Shown: one piece after another, positions 55,893 through 64,000 of the stretch | Position numbering within the stretch: the stretch's first letter is position 1 | Layout: every line of letters begins with the position of its first letter | DNA from: Schaalia sp. Marseille-Q2122 | Lineage (GTDB): Bacteria > Actinomycetota > Actinomycetes > Actinomycetales > Actinomycetaceae | Direction of reading: 5' to 3' | Assembly (NCBI RefSeq): GCF_903645355.1 | Contig: NZ_CAHJXR010000005.1 | Location: forward strand, 186,001-250,000 | DNA: 64,000 bases | The notes under the pieces: model-generated | Database searches by the model: none | Told to the model about the DNA's origin: nothing | What the model saw: the letters and a program-made list of their open reading frames with translations, nothing else | Program-made: the position numbers and the translations under genes

Positions 55893-57728
55893 TTAGTCAG
55901 CGCTTGGCGTCGTCTTTTGAACGAGCATGAGGAACTCAGCGTTGGACTGCGTTTCCTTGAGCTTGTCGAGGACGATTTCCAGGGCGCTTTGCTGCTCAAG
56001 GGTGCCAAGGACGCGACGCAGCTTCCACATGATGCGCAGCTCTTCGGGAGCGAAAAGGGTCTCTTCACGGCGAGTGCCCGACGCATTGACGTCGATCGCG
56101 GGGAAGATACGGCGGTCAGCAAGCTGGCGCGACAGGCGCAATTCCATATTGCCCGTGCCCTTGAACTCTTCGAAGATGACCTCATCCATCTTCGAACCAG
56201 TCTCCACCAGGGCAGAAGCAACGATGGTGAGGGAGCCGCCCTCCTTGAGGTTACGGGCAGCACCGAAGAACTTCTTGGGCGGGTAAAGTGCCGAAGCGTC
56301 CACACCACCAGAGAGGATACGACCCGAAGCCGGGGCAGCCAGGTTGTAGGCGCGCGACAGGCGGGTGATGGAGTCAAGCAACACCACAACATCCTGGCCG
56401 AGTTCCACCAGGCGCTTAGCACGCTCAATGGCGAGCTCAGCAACGATGGTGTGATCCGACGCGGGCCGATCGAAGGTGGAGGCAATGACCTCGCCCTTCA
56501 CGATCGAACGCATGTCGGTCACTTCCTCTGGACGCTCATCAACGAGGACAACCATGAGGTGAACCTCAGGGTTGTTGATCTCAATAGCCTTGGCGATCTG
56601 CTGGATCACCATGGTCTTACCCGCCTTAGGCGGGGAGACAATCAGACCACGCTGTCCCTTACCGATGGGAGCAACCAGGTCGATGACGCGCGGCGTGTAA
56701 GCCTTGGGCGTCGTCTCCAGACGCAGTTGCTCGGTGGGGTAAATGGGGGTGAGCTTACCGAATTCGCGGCGACGCTGGGCATCCTCAACGCTCATGCCGT
56801 TCACCGAATCGACACGCACGAGAGCGTTGTACTTCTGACGCTGACGCTCACCCTCACGAGGAGGCTTCACAGCACCGGCAACAGCGTCGCCAGCACGCAG
56901 GCCCCAACGGCGCACATTACCCAGGGTGACATAGACGTCATTAGGGCCGGGCAGGTAACCCGAGGTGCGCACAAAGGCATGGTTGTCTTGAATATCGAGG
57001 ATGCCGGCAATGGGAGCCAAAGGTTCCTCTTCACGAACCTGGGGCTCGCCCTGACGGTCGCGGCGGCTCTTGAAGCCTTCCTGCTGGCGCTCCCCGTTCT
57101 GGCCGTTCTGTCGCTCACCATTGTCACGGCGGTCACGGTCGCGTCCACGTCGGCGAGCGTTGCGATCACGGCGGCCTCGGCGGCCCTCCGTGCCATCACC
57201 TTCAGGCAATTCAATCTCAGCCAGCTCAATGGCGGGCTCAACGGCAGCAGCGGGGGCTTCGGGCTCGGCCTCGTCCTTCTTTGCGACGGGGGCAGGCAGG
57301 TCAAGCTGGATAGTGGAGGTGTCGACGGCACCGTCGGTGGAGACGCGGCGGCGACGTCCACGGCCGCGACGCTCGGTAGCGTCCGGCGTTACCCCTTCGG
57401 GCGCCGCCTGAGCGGCAGGAAGGTCGAGGACGGGGGCGGCCTTCTCAGCTGCAGGCTCCTGCTCGGAGGCGCGCTCAGCCGGGGCTGGCTTCTCAACCTT
57501 GGCAGACCTGGCAGCGCGGCCGCGTGCGGGAGCCTCGGCGCGCGCCTTGGGCGCAGCTTCGGCGGGCGCAGCGGAACCAGCCGCTGCAGCAATAGCCTCA
57601 ACCAGCTGAGACTTACGCATCTTCGAGATGCCCTTCAGTCCCATCTGGGAAGCAAGAGATTGGAGTTCAGCCAGCTTCATGCTGGGCAGAGAAGCGGCGG
57701 AAACGCCTGCGGGGAGTTCGTTACTCAC
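55893..57728 (-). CDS. rho: Transcription termination factor Rho
   Basis: The 611-residue hexameric RNA helicase has a Rho_N helical domain at the start ([20 protein letters not shown]), a large charged insertion (about 60-240) rich in Glu/Pro then Arg/Asn/Gly ([20 protein letters not shown]), the RNA-binding OLD-type domain, and the ATPase with [19 protein letters not shown] and [11 protein letters not shown]. The insertion is typical of actinobacterial Rho and improves termination on structured GC-rich RNA. It starts at GTG with GAGGA upstream and has a long leader. Confidence 0.97.
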   Translation of the reverse strand: MSNELPAGVSAASLPSMKLAELQSLASQMGLKGISKMRKSQLVEAIAAAAGSAAPAEAAPKARAEAPARGRAARSAKVEKPAPAERASEQEPAAEKAAPVLDLPAAQAAPEGVTPDATERRGRGRRRRVSTDGAVDTSTIQLDLPAPVAKKDEAEPEAPAAAVEPAIELAEIELPEGDGTEGRRGRRDRNARRRGRDRDRRDNGERQNGQNGERQQEGFKSRRDRQGEPQVREEEPLAPIAGILDIQDNHAFVRTSGYLPGPNDVYVTLGNVRRWGLRAGDAVAGAVKPPREGERQRQKYNALVRVDSVNGMSVEDAQRRREFGKLTPIYPTEQLRLETTPKAYTPRVIDLVAPIGKGQRGLIVSPPKAGKTMVIQQIAKAIEINNPEVHLMVVLVDERPEEVTDMRSIVKGEVIASTFDRPASDHTIVAELAIERAKRLVELGQDVVVLLDSITRLSRAYNLAAPASGRILSGGVDASALYPPKKFFGAARNLKEGGSLTIVASALVETGSKMDEVIFEEFKGTGNMELRLSRQLADRRIFPAIDVNASGTRREETLFAPEELRIMWKLRRVLGTLEQQSALEIVLDKLKETQSNAEFLMLVQKTTPSAD

Positions 57729-58035
57729 GAAGTGATCCTCACTATGAGGGCCGTTAAAGGCATGGTGACATCCCTTTGGAAATCCGCAGGGAAGTTAAAG
57801 GACGCAGCCCCACCGATCAGATGGTCCGACGGAGGCGGCTAGGAAACCTAGCGACACGTGGCAAACAATCTGCGAGAAGAGCAACGTCGTTTGATGACGA
57901 AAACTCAGGGCACACCTGAGGCTGGAAACATGTCCAACACCCCAAGCATAGCAAGATTTTTCGCCTCTGGGCACACTTCGTCCCCCCCAGAATGTGCCGT
58001 TTATCGCACACACGAGGCGCTCTCGCCCTCGTCCC
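57729..58035 (-). promoter_or_regulatory. rho leader and thrB-rho intergenic region
   Basis: No gene is seen in these 307 bases. On the minus strand an extended -10 (TGCTATGCT, core 57945-57950) would give a leader of about 210 bases. The leader contains a six-bp hairpin GCTAGG-AAA-CCTAGC at 57838-57852 and a CTCAGG/CCTGAG pair near 57905-57921. Autogenous control of rho through its leader is known in other bacteria; here it is inferred. Confidence 0.45.
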
Positions 58036-59001
58036 TCAGATCGGCTCCTTCGACAAACGCCCCCGTGTCACCGACACCCCCGCCTGCGACACGGGCACAT
58101 TCATCACCGTCCAACCGGCAGCGCGAGCCTGCTCGCGCACATCCGAGGGTACCGGCTCCAGGCTCAATACCGTCGGCCCGGCCCCCGAAATGACCGCAGC
58201 AAAACCAGCCTCACGCAACCAATCCACCAGCGCGAGAGAAGGCTCCATAGCACCGCGACGATACTCCTGATGCAGACGATCCTCCGTACCGGCCATCAGC
58301 AGCTCATGGACTCCCCCACTGCCAGCGTCGGCCTCGCCACGCACGTAGCGTGACTGCCCCCCGGCCAACACCGCCGCCAAAAGCGCCGCCCTACCCGCAT
58401 TTGCCGCCGCATCCGAGTGGGGCACCTGCGCGGGCAAAGCCGCGCGTGCCTTCGAGGTCGACAACTCAAAGGCCGGGATAAAGGCAACGGGGGCGATCCC
58501 CTCCGGCGGCGTCACCGACAATGCGCCAGCCACGCCATGATCCATCCACGCGACGGTGGCCCCACCCAAGATCGCGGGAGCCACGTTATCGGGGTGCCCC
58601 TCCATATCCGTGCTCAGCTGCAGCAAGTCACCGGCGGCAAGCACCTCAGGATCGCCCACGAGGGCGCGAGCCAGCGTCAAACCCGCAACAATCGCCGCCG
58701 CTGAGGAACCAAGACCGCGCCCATGGGGGATCCGATTCGTGCAATGCATGCGGATCCCCACCTGGGGTGCGCCAACGTGATCGAGTCCAATACGCAAGGC
58801 CCTCACAACGAGGTTATTCTCCCCCGTATCGACACTGCCTGCCCCCTCGCCCTCAATGACCACCGAGGTCGCGCCGGTCACAGCATGAACGGCAATCTCA
58901 TCAAAAAGATTGAGGGCAAGGCCCAGGCTGTCGAATCCCGGTCCAAGATTGGCCGAGGTAGCAGGTACCTTCACCGCAACGAAATCATCACGCAGGCGCA
59001 T
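58036..59001 (-). CDS. thrB: Homoserine kinase
   Basis: ThrB phosphorylates homoserine for threonine synthesis. The 321-residue GHMP kinase shows VKVPATSANLGPGFDSLGLALNLFD, the ATP loop IPHGRGLGSSAAAIVAGL, and VISGAGPTVLSL at the C-terminal motif. It follows the thrC stop by 11 bases. Confidence 0.95.
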   Translation of the reverse strand: MRLRDDFVAVKVPATSANLGPGFDSLGLALNLFDEIAVHAVTGATSVVIEGEGAGSVDTGENNLVVRALRIGLDHVGAPQVGIRMHCTNRIPHGRGLGSSAAAIVAGLTLARALVGDPEVLAAGDLLQLSTDMEGHPDNVAPAILGGATVAWMDHGVAGALSVTPPEGIAPVAFIPAFELSTSKARAALPAQVPHSDAAANAGRAALLAAVLAGGQSRYVRGEADAGSGGVHELLMAGTEDRLHQEYRRGAMEPSLALVDWLREAGFAAVISGAGPTVLSLEPVPSDVREQARAAGWTVMNVPVSQAGVSVTRGRLSKEPI

Positions 59002-59012
59002 GGCGCATACCC

Positions 59013-60125
59013 TCAGAAGCCCAACACGGCGGCGACAGCGTCAACGTCGGCGCGAACGACCTCAGTTTCCACATCGTCGCCGGCACCAAGGCCAGCCAAA
59101 GCGGTCTTCGTGTCCTTAAGGCCATTGCCCGTCACCGTGCACACGATGCGCGCACCCTCAGGCACCTGATGGGCGTCAGCAGCCTGAAGCAGCCCAGCAA
59201 CGGAGGCAGCCGAAGCGGGCTCGACAAAGATCCCCACCTCCGCAGCGAGAATCTGCTGGGCCTGGAGAATCTGTTCGTCGGTGACCGAAGTGATCTGACC
59301 TGCAGAGTCATCGCGGGCCGCCACAGCGTAGTCCCACGAGGCAGGCGCGCCAATGCGGATAGCGGTGGCCAGCGTCTCGGGGTTGGTAATGGGAGCACCG
59401 GCCACGAAAGGCGCAGCGCCTGCAGCCTGCACGCCCCACATCTTTGGCACCTTCGTCGCGACAGGCTCAAGGCGCTGGAAGGAGTCCTCCATTGTCGAGG
59501 CAACAGCACGCCCGGCGTACTCGTTAAAGCCCATCCAGTAGGCCGAGATATTGCCCGCGTTCCCCACGGGCAGGACGTGAATATCGGGGGCGTCACCCAG
59601 GGCATCCACGATCTCGAAGGCAGCAGTCTTCTGGCCCTGCAGGCGGTAGGGGTTCACGGAGTTCACCAGGGCCACGGGGTAGGCCTCGGTCAGGGCGCGC
59701 ACAATACGCAAAGAATCATCAAAGTTGCCATCCACCTGGATAAGCTGAGCGCCATGCATGACCGCCTGAGCGATCTTGCCAGCGGCGATCTTGCCCGCAG
59801 GCAAGACCACCACCGAACGCAGGCCAGCAGCAACAGCGTAGGCGGCGGCTGAGGCTGAAGTGTTACCGGTGGAGGCGCAGGCGATCATTTCGGTGTCGGT
59901 GGCCGCAATCTTGGATACGGCCATCGTCATGCCGCGATCCTTAAAGGAGCCGGTGGGGTTTGCGCCCTCGACCTTGATCCACACCTCTGCGCCGACACGC
60001 TCGGAGACGGCGCGAGCGTACACCAGCGGGGTACCACCTTCACGCAGGGTGACAACGGGGTCTCCCTCGACAAGGGGAAGACGGTCAGCGTATTCGTTGA
60101 GGAGGCCACGCCATTGATGGGCCAT
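59013..60125 (-). CDS. thrC: Threonine synthase
   Basis: This 370-residue PLP enzyme converts O-phosphohomoserine to threonine. The PLP lysine is in [11 protein letters not shown] (about residue 60), the phosphate loop is [11 protein letters not shown], and [16 protein letters not shown] is characteristic. It is the short class II-like form of actinobacteria. The ATG at 60125 follows GGAAGGGG at the end of hom, whose stop is nearby; the frame is open to 60164 inside hom. Confidence 0.95.
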   Translation of the reverse strand: MAHQWRGLLNEYADRLPLVEGDPVVTLREGGTPLVYARAVSERVGAEVWIKVEGANPTGSFKDRGMTMAVSKIAATDTEMIACASTGNTSASAAAYAVAAGLRSVVVLPAGKIAAGKIAQAVMHGAQLIQVDGNFDDSLRIVRALTEAYPVALVNSVNPYRLQGQKTAAFEIVDALGDAPDIHVLPVGNAGNISAYWMGFNEYAGRAVASTMEDSFQRLEPVATKVPKMWGVQAAGAAPFVAGAPITNPETLATAIRIGAPASWDYAVAARDDSAGQITSVTDEQILQAQQILAAEVGIFVEPASAASVAGLLQAADAHQVPEGARIVCTVTGNGLKDTKTALAGLGAGDDVETEVVRADVDAVAAVLGF

Positions 60126-60126
60126 T

Positions 60127-61434
60127 TCATTCCCCTTCCATGCGGATGGTTGAAGCGATTTCACGGACGGCCGAAGCCTGGGTCAAAGCCTCAATGACGG
60201 CAGCCATATCTGCCTCGGAGGCTTCGTGGGTGGTGACGGTGAGGACGGCTTCGCCCTCCCCAGCGCTTGGACGCTGATTCACCGAATCCAAAGACACGCC
60301 GTGGGCTGCGAAGATTCCAGCAACCTCAGCAAGGACGCCCAGAGTATCAGCCACATGCAAGCGTACGCGGTAACGGGTGCAGACCGTGCCATGATCGAGG
60401 ATCGGCAAGTCGGCGTAGACCGATTCACGAGGTGCATGCCCGCCGTAGGCACGGTGATGAGCGGCAGCGACAACGTCGGACAGGACCGCTGAGGCCGTCG
60501 GGGCACCGCCTGCACCCTGCCCGTAGAACATCAGCCGGCCGGCGGACTGGCCTTCAATGACGATGGCATTGAAGGCACCATCAACAGCGGCCAGGGGGTG
60601 AGAATTGGGGACGAGGGCGGGGTGGACACGCACGGAGACACCCTCGGCGCCCTCATCATCCACGCGGCGCTCAGCAATAGCCAGGAGCTTAATGGTGTGG
60701 CCTGACTCGGCGGCCTCAGCCATGTCCTCGGCAGAGAGGGAGGTAATGCCTTCAACCTTGACGTCATCAATGCTTACACGGGTGTGGAAGGCCAGGGAAG
60801 CCAGGATGGCACACTTTGCGGCGGCATCCAGACCCTCAACATCGGCAGTCGGATCGGCTTCAGCAAATCCCAGCGCCTGCGCCTGGGCGAGGGCATCCGC
60901 ATAGGACATCCCCTTTGAGGCCATAGAGTCAAGAATGAAGTTCGTCGTGCCGTTGACAATGCCCTGAACGCGCATCATCTTGTCACCAATGAGGGATTCA
61001 CGCAGGCCATAGACTACCGGGACTGCGCCGGCGACGGCGGCCTCGTAGTAGAGGTCTGCACCATTGGCAGCGGCAGCCTCGTACAACTCGGGACCGTGGG
61101 CGGCGAGGAGGGCCTTATTGCCGGTGACGACGGTCACACCCTGGGTCAAGGCCTGCATGACGAAGGTGCGGGCGGGTTCAATGCCGCCAATGAGTTCAAT
61201 GACCAGGTCTTTGCCGTTAATCGCCTCATTGGGATCGGTTGTCAGCAGCGACGGGTCAATCTCCACGTCACGCTGAGCGTCAAGGGAACGCACGAGGACG
61301 GAGGTGACCTGAATGCGGGCTCCTGAGCGGGCGCTGAGGTCACTGGCATGCTCACCAATGAGCCGAATGACCTGCGAGCCCACGGTGCCAGCGCCAAGGA
61401 CGCCAACTGAAACGAGCGGCAAATGCTCGGACAT
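60127..61434 (-). CDS. hom: Homoserine dehydrogenase
   Basis: The enzyme reduces aspartate semialdehyde to homoserine. The 435-residue protein has the NAD(P) motif [42 protein letters not shown], the catalytic [11 protein letters not shown] region with [16 protein letters not shown], and a C-terminal ACT domain ([22 protein letters not shown]), which mediates threonine feedback in relatives. GGAGAATCT precedes the ATG at 61434. It heads the hom-thrC-thrB operon. Confidence 0.96.
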   Translation of the reverse strand: MSEHLPLVSVGVLGAGTVGSQVIRLIGEHASDLSARSGARIQVTSVLVRSLDAQRDVEIDPSLLTTDPNEAINGKDLVIELIGGIEPARTFVMQALTQGVTVVTGNKALLAAHGPELYEAAAANGADLYYEAAVAGAVPVVYGLRESLIGDKMMRVQGIVNGTTNFILDSMASKGMSYADALAQAQALGFAEADPTADVEGLDAAAKCAILASLAFHTRVSIDDVKVEGITSLSAEDMAEAAESGHTIKLLAIAERRVDDEGAEGVSVRVHPALVPNSHPLAAVDGAFNAIVIEGQSAGRLMFYGQGAGGAPTASAVLSDVVAAAHHRAYGGHAPRESVYADLPILDHGTVCTRYRVRLHVADTLGVLAEVAGIFAAHGVSLDSVNQRPSAGEGEAVLTVTTHEASEADMAAVIEALTQASAVREIASTIRMEGE

Positions 61435-61461
61435 AGATTCTCCTGTCCATGATGAAAACGT

Positions 61462-61514
61462 CTCCCAGGTCGCTGCAGCCTTGACCATAACGGAACGCGG
61501 ACTCGATCTGGGAG
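61462..61514 (-). promoter_or_regulatory. Possible hairpin in the hom leader
   Basis: CTCCCAG (61462-61468 on the plus strand) and CTGGGAG (61508-61514) can pair, extended by three more pairs after a mismatch, just upstream of the hom ribosome binding site. No Thr-rich leader peptide is seen. Function unproven. Confidence 0.25.
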
Positions 61515-61683
61515 TATCCCGGCCAATAGCAGGGAGTCTATGCAACCTTCGCCCGAGCACGCCCTTTGCGTCCACAACGTGGCAGCGATCTTCATGCCCA
61601 CTCCCCTACACCCCAGCGCCGAGGCACAGCACGCTTCACCCCTCTGAAGGACAGTCAAGATCGCGCGCATAGACTCGGCACGT

Positions 61684-62724
61684 TCACAGTGACAGTGCAT
61701 TCAGGAGCAGCATAATCAGCGGCATCAGCATCAGCCCCAAAACGCTGATGTTCAGCCACTTATGATCGCGTAAAATCGCGACATATTCGCGCAATAGCGC
61801 GCTGGGCATGTAGTAGCGGGCGGTTGGTGCTCCCAGGGCGTAGCCGCGCACGCCCACTGTGCGCATGAGCAGTGCTGCCCGGAAGGCGTGATAGGAACTG
61901 GTGACCACCGCGCATCGACCCAACGGTCCGTAAGCGGATAAAAGCTTCGCCGAGTACGCCAGGTTTTCTTCCGTCGTTGTCGACATGCGTTCTTGGAAAA
62001 GACGCCCCGAGTCAGCTCCTCGCTCCTGCGCCCACTTCGCCATGGCTTCGGCCTCGGAAAGAGGTTCGTCAGGACCCTGCCCTCCCGACATGAGCAAGAG
62101 GGGGCGTCGGCCTCGTAAATCCTCCCGCTCGACCCACTCCATACCGCGCTGAATACGCGAGGCTAGCAGCGGGCGAACCTTGCCCTCGGGTACGCCAGCA
62201 CCCAGCACGATGACGGCGTACACCGGCCCTCCGAAATAGCGCACGCACGCACCGTACACAACGGAGTACAGCAGGTAGGCCAGCAGCCCATAGCCCACCC
62301 ACCCCAATGGGAAGGTGAGGAAGAGCAGCACAGCCACGACATCAAAAAGATTTAACACAGCCGCGCCAAAACCGGTGATGATGTAACCCAAAATGCCCAC
62401 ACCCAAGAAAAGGGAGAGCATGTGGGCGAGTGCTCGACCTTCATTGCGGATCATGGTGATGCCATTGGCAATGAGCATGATCGACAGGACAATGATGCCC
62501 AGGAGAGTCATTGCGAGGAAGAAAAGGAGCACCCACGCAGCCAGCTCCGAATCCTCCCAGCCAGGGATGGAGGCGATGGAACCCATCAGCCCGCCAAAAA
62601 CCCCCGCGCCGAGCATGAGAAGCACGCTCAGCAGGGCCACTCCGATGCGGAGTTTCCGAGGATCGTGTGCAGCGTCAAGACCCGCGCAGAGCAGGATAAA
62701 AAGAGGCAGGGAGAGCAATTCCAT
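61684..62724 (-). CDS. YdcF/SanA-like DUF218 membrane protein
   Basis: The 346-residue protein has four or five N-terminal helices (about 5-160), then a DUF218 domain (VYAVIVLGAGVPEGK, LLLMSGGQGPDEPLSEAEAM, MSTTTEENLAYSAKLL, AVVTSSYHAFRAALLMR) and a final helix (about 323-343). DUF218 proteins such as ElyC and SanA act in envelope integrity; the biochemical role is unsettled. TACGAT lies eight bases before the ATG, so the mRNA may be nearly leaderless. It lies between hom and the divergent pflB. Confidence 0.85.
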   Translation of the reverse strand: MELLSLPLFILLCAGLDAAHDPRKLRIGVALLSVLLMLGAGVFGGLMGSIASIPGWEDSELAAWVLLFFLAMTLLGIIVLSIMLIANGITMIRNEGRALAHMLSLFLGVGILGYIITGFGAAVLNLFDVVAVLLFLTFPLGWVGYGLLAYLLYSVVYGACVRYFGGPVYAVIVLGAGVPEGKVRPLLASRIQRGMEWVEREDLRGRRPLLLMSGGQGPDEPLSEAEAMAKWAQERGADSGRLFQERMSTTTEENLAYSAKLLSAYGPLGRCAVVTSSYHAFRAALLMRTVGVRGYALGAPTARYYMPSALLREYVAILRDHKWLNISVLGLMLMPLIMLLLNALSL

Positions 62725-62996
62725 AAGGGCCTATCGTAGGAGAAAAAACTCCCCTCTCAGCGATCGATGAACACCGCCACAGAAGTAGGGACTTTTGACC
62801 CAAAATGGATGTGACCGGCCTAGCAATTCCCATGCTTTGAGAGGTAGGCCATAGGTCCATTTCCACTGTTGAGATATGCCCGCCATCTCGAAAAGCGGAC
62901 AATAGAGATACGCCCAACCGGCGACACTCGGAGGCCACCCGCCTCTCACCCCGGCGGCCCCACCCACGGGACCCGGAACAGCTGAAACGAGGGATC

Positions 62997-64000
62997 ATGA
63001 CGACACAGATGAGCGCAACGATCGACACTACCGAAGCATGGGCTGGTTTCACGCCCGGAAATTGGTCGGAAACCATCGACGTCCGTGACTTCATCCAGCT
63101 CAACTACACCCCCTACGAGGGCGACGCCGCCTTCCTAGAGGGCCCCACCGACAAGACCCTGCGTGTCTGGCAAACCCTCGAGGAGAACTACCTGCGTGAA
63201 GAACGCAAGGTCCGCATCCTTGACGTCGACACCCACACCCCCGCCGACATTGACGCCTTCGCACCCGGCTTCATCTCCGAAGACGATGACGTCTGCGTGG
63301 GCCTACAGACCGACTCCCCCCTCAAGCGCGCCATGATGCCCAACGGCGGCTGGCGTATGGTCGAAACCGCCATCAAGGAAGCGGGCAAGGAGATCGACCC
63401 CGAGGTCAAGAAGATCTTCACCCAGTACCGCAAGACCCACAATGACGCGGTCTTCGACATCTACACCCCCCGCATCCGCGCCGCCCGCTCCTCGCACATC
63501 ATCACCGGCCTGCCCGACGCCTACGGACGCGGCCGCATCATTGGCGACTACCGCCGCGTCGCCCTCTACGGCGTTGACATCCTCATCGCCCAGAAGGAAG
63601 CCGACAAGGACGCCGTTGCTGACCAGCCCTTCTCCGAGCACTGGGCCCGCTACCGCGAAGAACACTCCGAACAGATCAAGGCCCTCAAGAAGCTCAAGAA
63701 GATGGCCGCCGACTACGGCTACGACATCTCTGGTCCCGCAAAGACTGCCAAGGAAGCCGTCCAGTGGACCTACTTCGCCTACCTCGCATCGGTGAAGTCC
63801 CAAGATGGCGCCGCCATGTCGATTGGCCGCCTGTCGGGCTTCTTCGACATCTACTTCGAGCGCGACCTGGCCAATGGCACCATCACCGAGCGCGACGCTC
63901 AGGAAATCATTGACGCCCTAGTCATTAAGCTGCGTATCGTGCGTTTCCTACGCACCATTGACTACGATCAAATCTTCTCCGGCGACCCCTACTGGGCAAC
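62997..64000 (+). CDS. pflB: Formate acetyltransferase (pyruvate formate-lyase), 5' part
   Basis: PFL cleaves pyruvate with CoA to acetyl-CoA and formate by a glycyl radical. The visible 334 residues start AWAGFTPGNWSETIDVRDFI and continue with NYTPYEGD, VGLQTDSPLKRAMMPNGG, KTHNDAVFDIYTPRIRAAR, TGLPDAYGRGRIIGDYRRVALYG and the GRLSGFFDIYFERD segment. The active cysteines and the glycyl radical loop lie beyond the window, so the gene is cut by the edge and not truncated biologically. GAGGG precedes the ATG. The FNT channel at 6614-7402 could export the formate. Confidence 0.96.
   Translation, partial: MTTQMSATIDTTEAWAGFTPGNWSETIDVRDFIQLNYTPYEGDAAFLEGPTDKTLRVWQTLEENYLREERKVRILDVDTHTPADIDAFAPGFISEDDDVCVGLQTDSPLKRAMMPNGGWRMVETAIKEAGKEIDPEVKKIFTQYRKTHNDAVFDIYTPRIRAARSSHIITGLPDAYGRGRIIGDYRRVALYGVDILIAQKEADKDAVADQPFSEHWARYREEHSEQIKALKKLKKMAADYGYDISGPAKTAKEAVQWTYFAYLASVKSQDGAAMSIGRLSGFFDIYFERDLANGTITERDAQEIIDALVIKLRIVRFLRTIDYDQIFSGDPYWA

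Noticed and set aside
55866-57842. Long open frame opposite rho (658 codons)
   Set aside because: Antisense shadow of rho, with low-complexity Gly/Ser runs mirroring the charged Rho insertion.
61435-61683. Threonine attenuator upstream of hom
   Set aside because: No leader peptide rich in Thr/Ile codons and no terminator-like hairpin with a U-run were found.

Overview
The window looks like chromosomal DNA of a facultatively fermentative actinobacterium, most likely of the Actinomyces/Schaalia type. Supporting this are the high GC, the actinobacterial order hom-thrC-thrB-rho-rpmE-prfA-prmC-tsaC-GT4-atp, the non-canonical mismatch repair nuclease NucS, the GlgE maltosyltransferase, a Rho with a large charged N-terminal insertion, formate acetyltransferase, a formate/nitrite channel, and several apparently leaderless promoters. 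Genus is inferred from gene content only.

Left part (1-24 kb). A repeat-rich non-coding stretch is followed by an EcsC-like protein, a single SMR transporter, Bcp peroxiredoxin and an AI-2E-family permease. Next comes a divergent cassette: an NrtR-type Nudix regulator facing an SPFH/band-7 protein plus a degenerate NAD-kinase-like protein. A tRNA-Leu, an FNT channel and the coupled operon etfB-etfA-cysteine desulfurase-mnmA follow. The glycogen genes glgX, glgE and glgB are interrupted by trpS, an Eco29kI-like type II restriction-modification pair of lower GC, a serine hydrolase and a VIT1/CCC1-like transporter.

Middle part (24-36 kb). Behind a tract of eleven C lies a five-gene operon: membrane-fusion-like protein, ABC ATPase, permease and two paralogous four-cysteine lipoproteins. 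On the minus strand are an envelope operon (large acidic membrane protein, lipoprotein, thioredoxin/TPR co-chaperone lacking CXXC), then nagA with a small zinc-binding protein, an AlkZ-like glycosylase and nucS.

Right part (36-64 kb). A long minus-strand block runs hom-thrC-thrB, rho, [five-gene insertion], rpmE, prfA, prmC, tsaC, a MraY/WecA-type transferase, an AtpI-like protein, atpBEFHAGDC and a DUF2550 protein. The recalled gene order matches the Mycobacterium tuberculosis hom-to-atpC region except for the 7-kb insertion between rho and rpmE. That insertion holds five tandem, diverged paralogues of a two-helix membrane protein with a TPM/DUF5129-like outer domain. One member carries a 12-G tract near its C-terminus that could switch its tail, and one has an apparently frameshifted N-terminus. 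This array is the best candidate here for an undescribed system. The window closes with a YdcF-like membrane protein and the first third to half of pflB.
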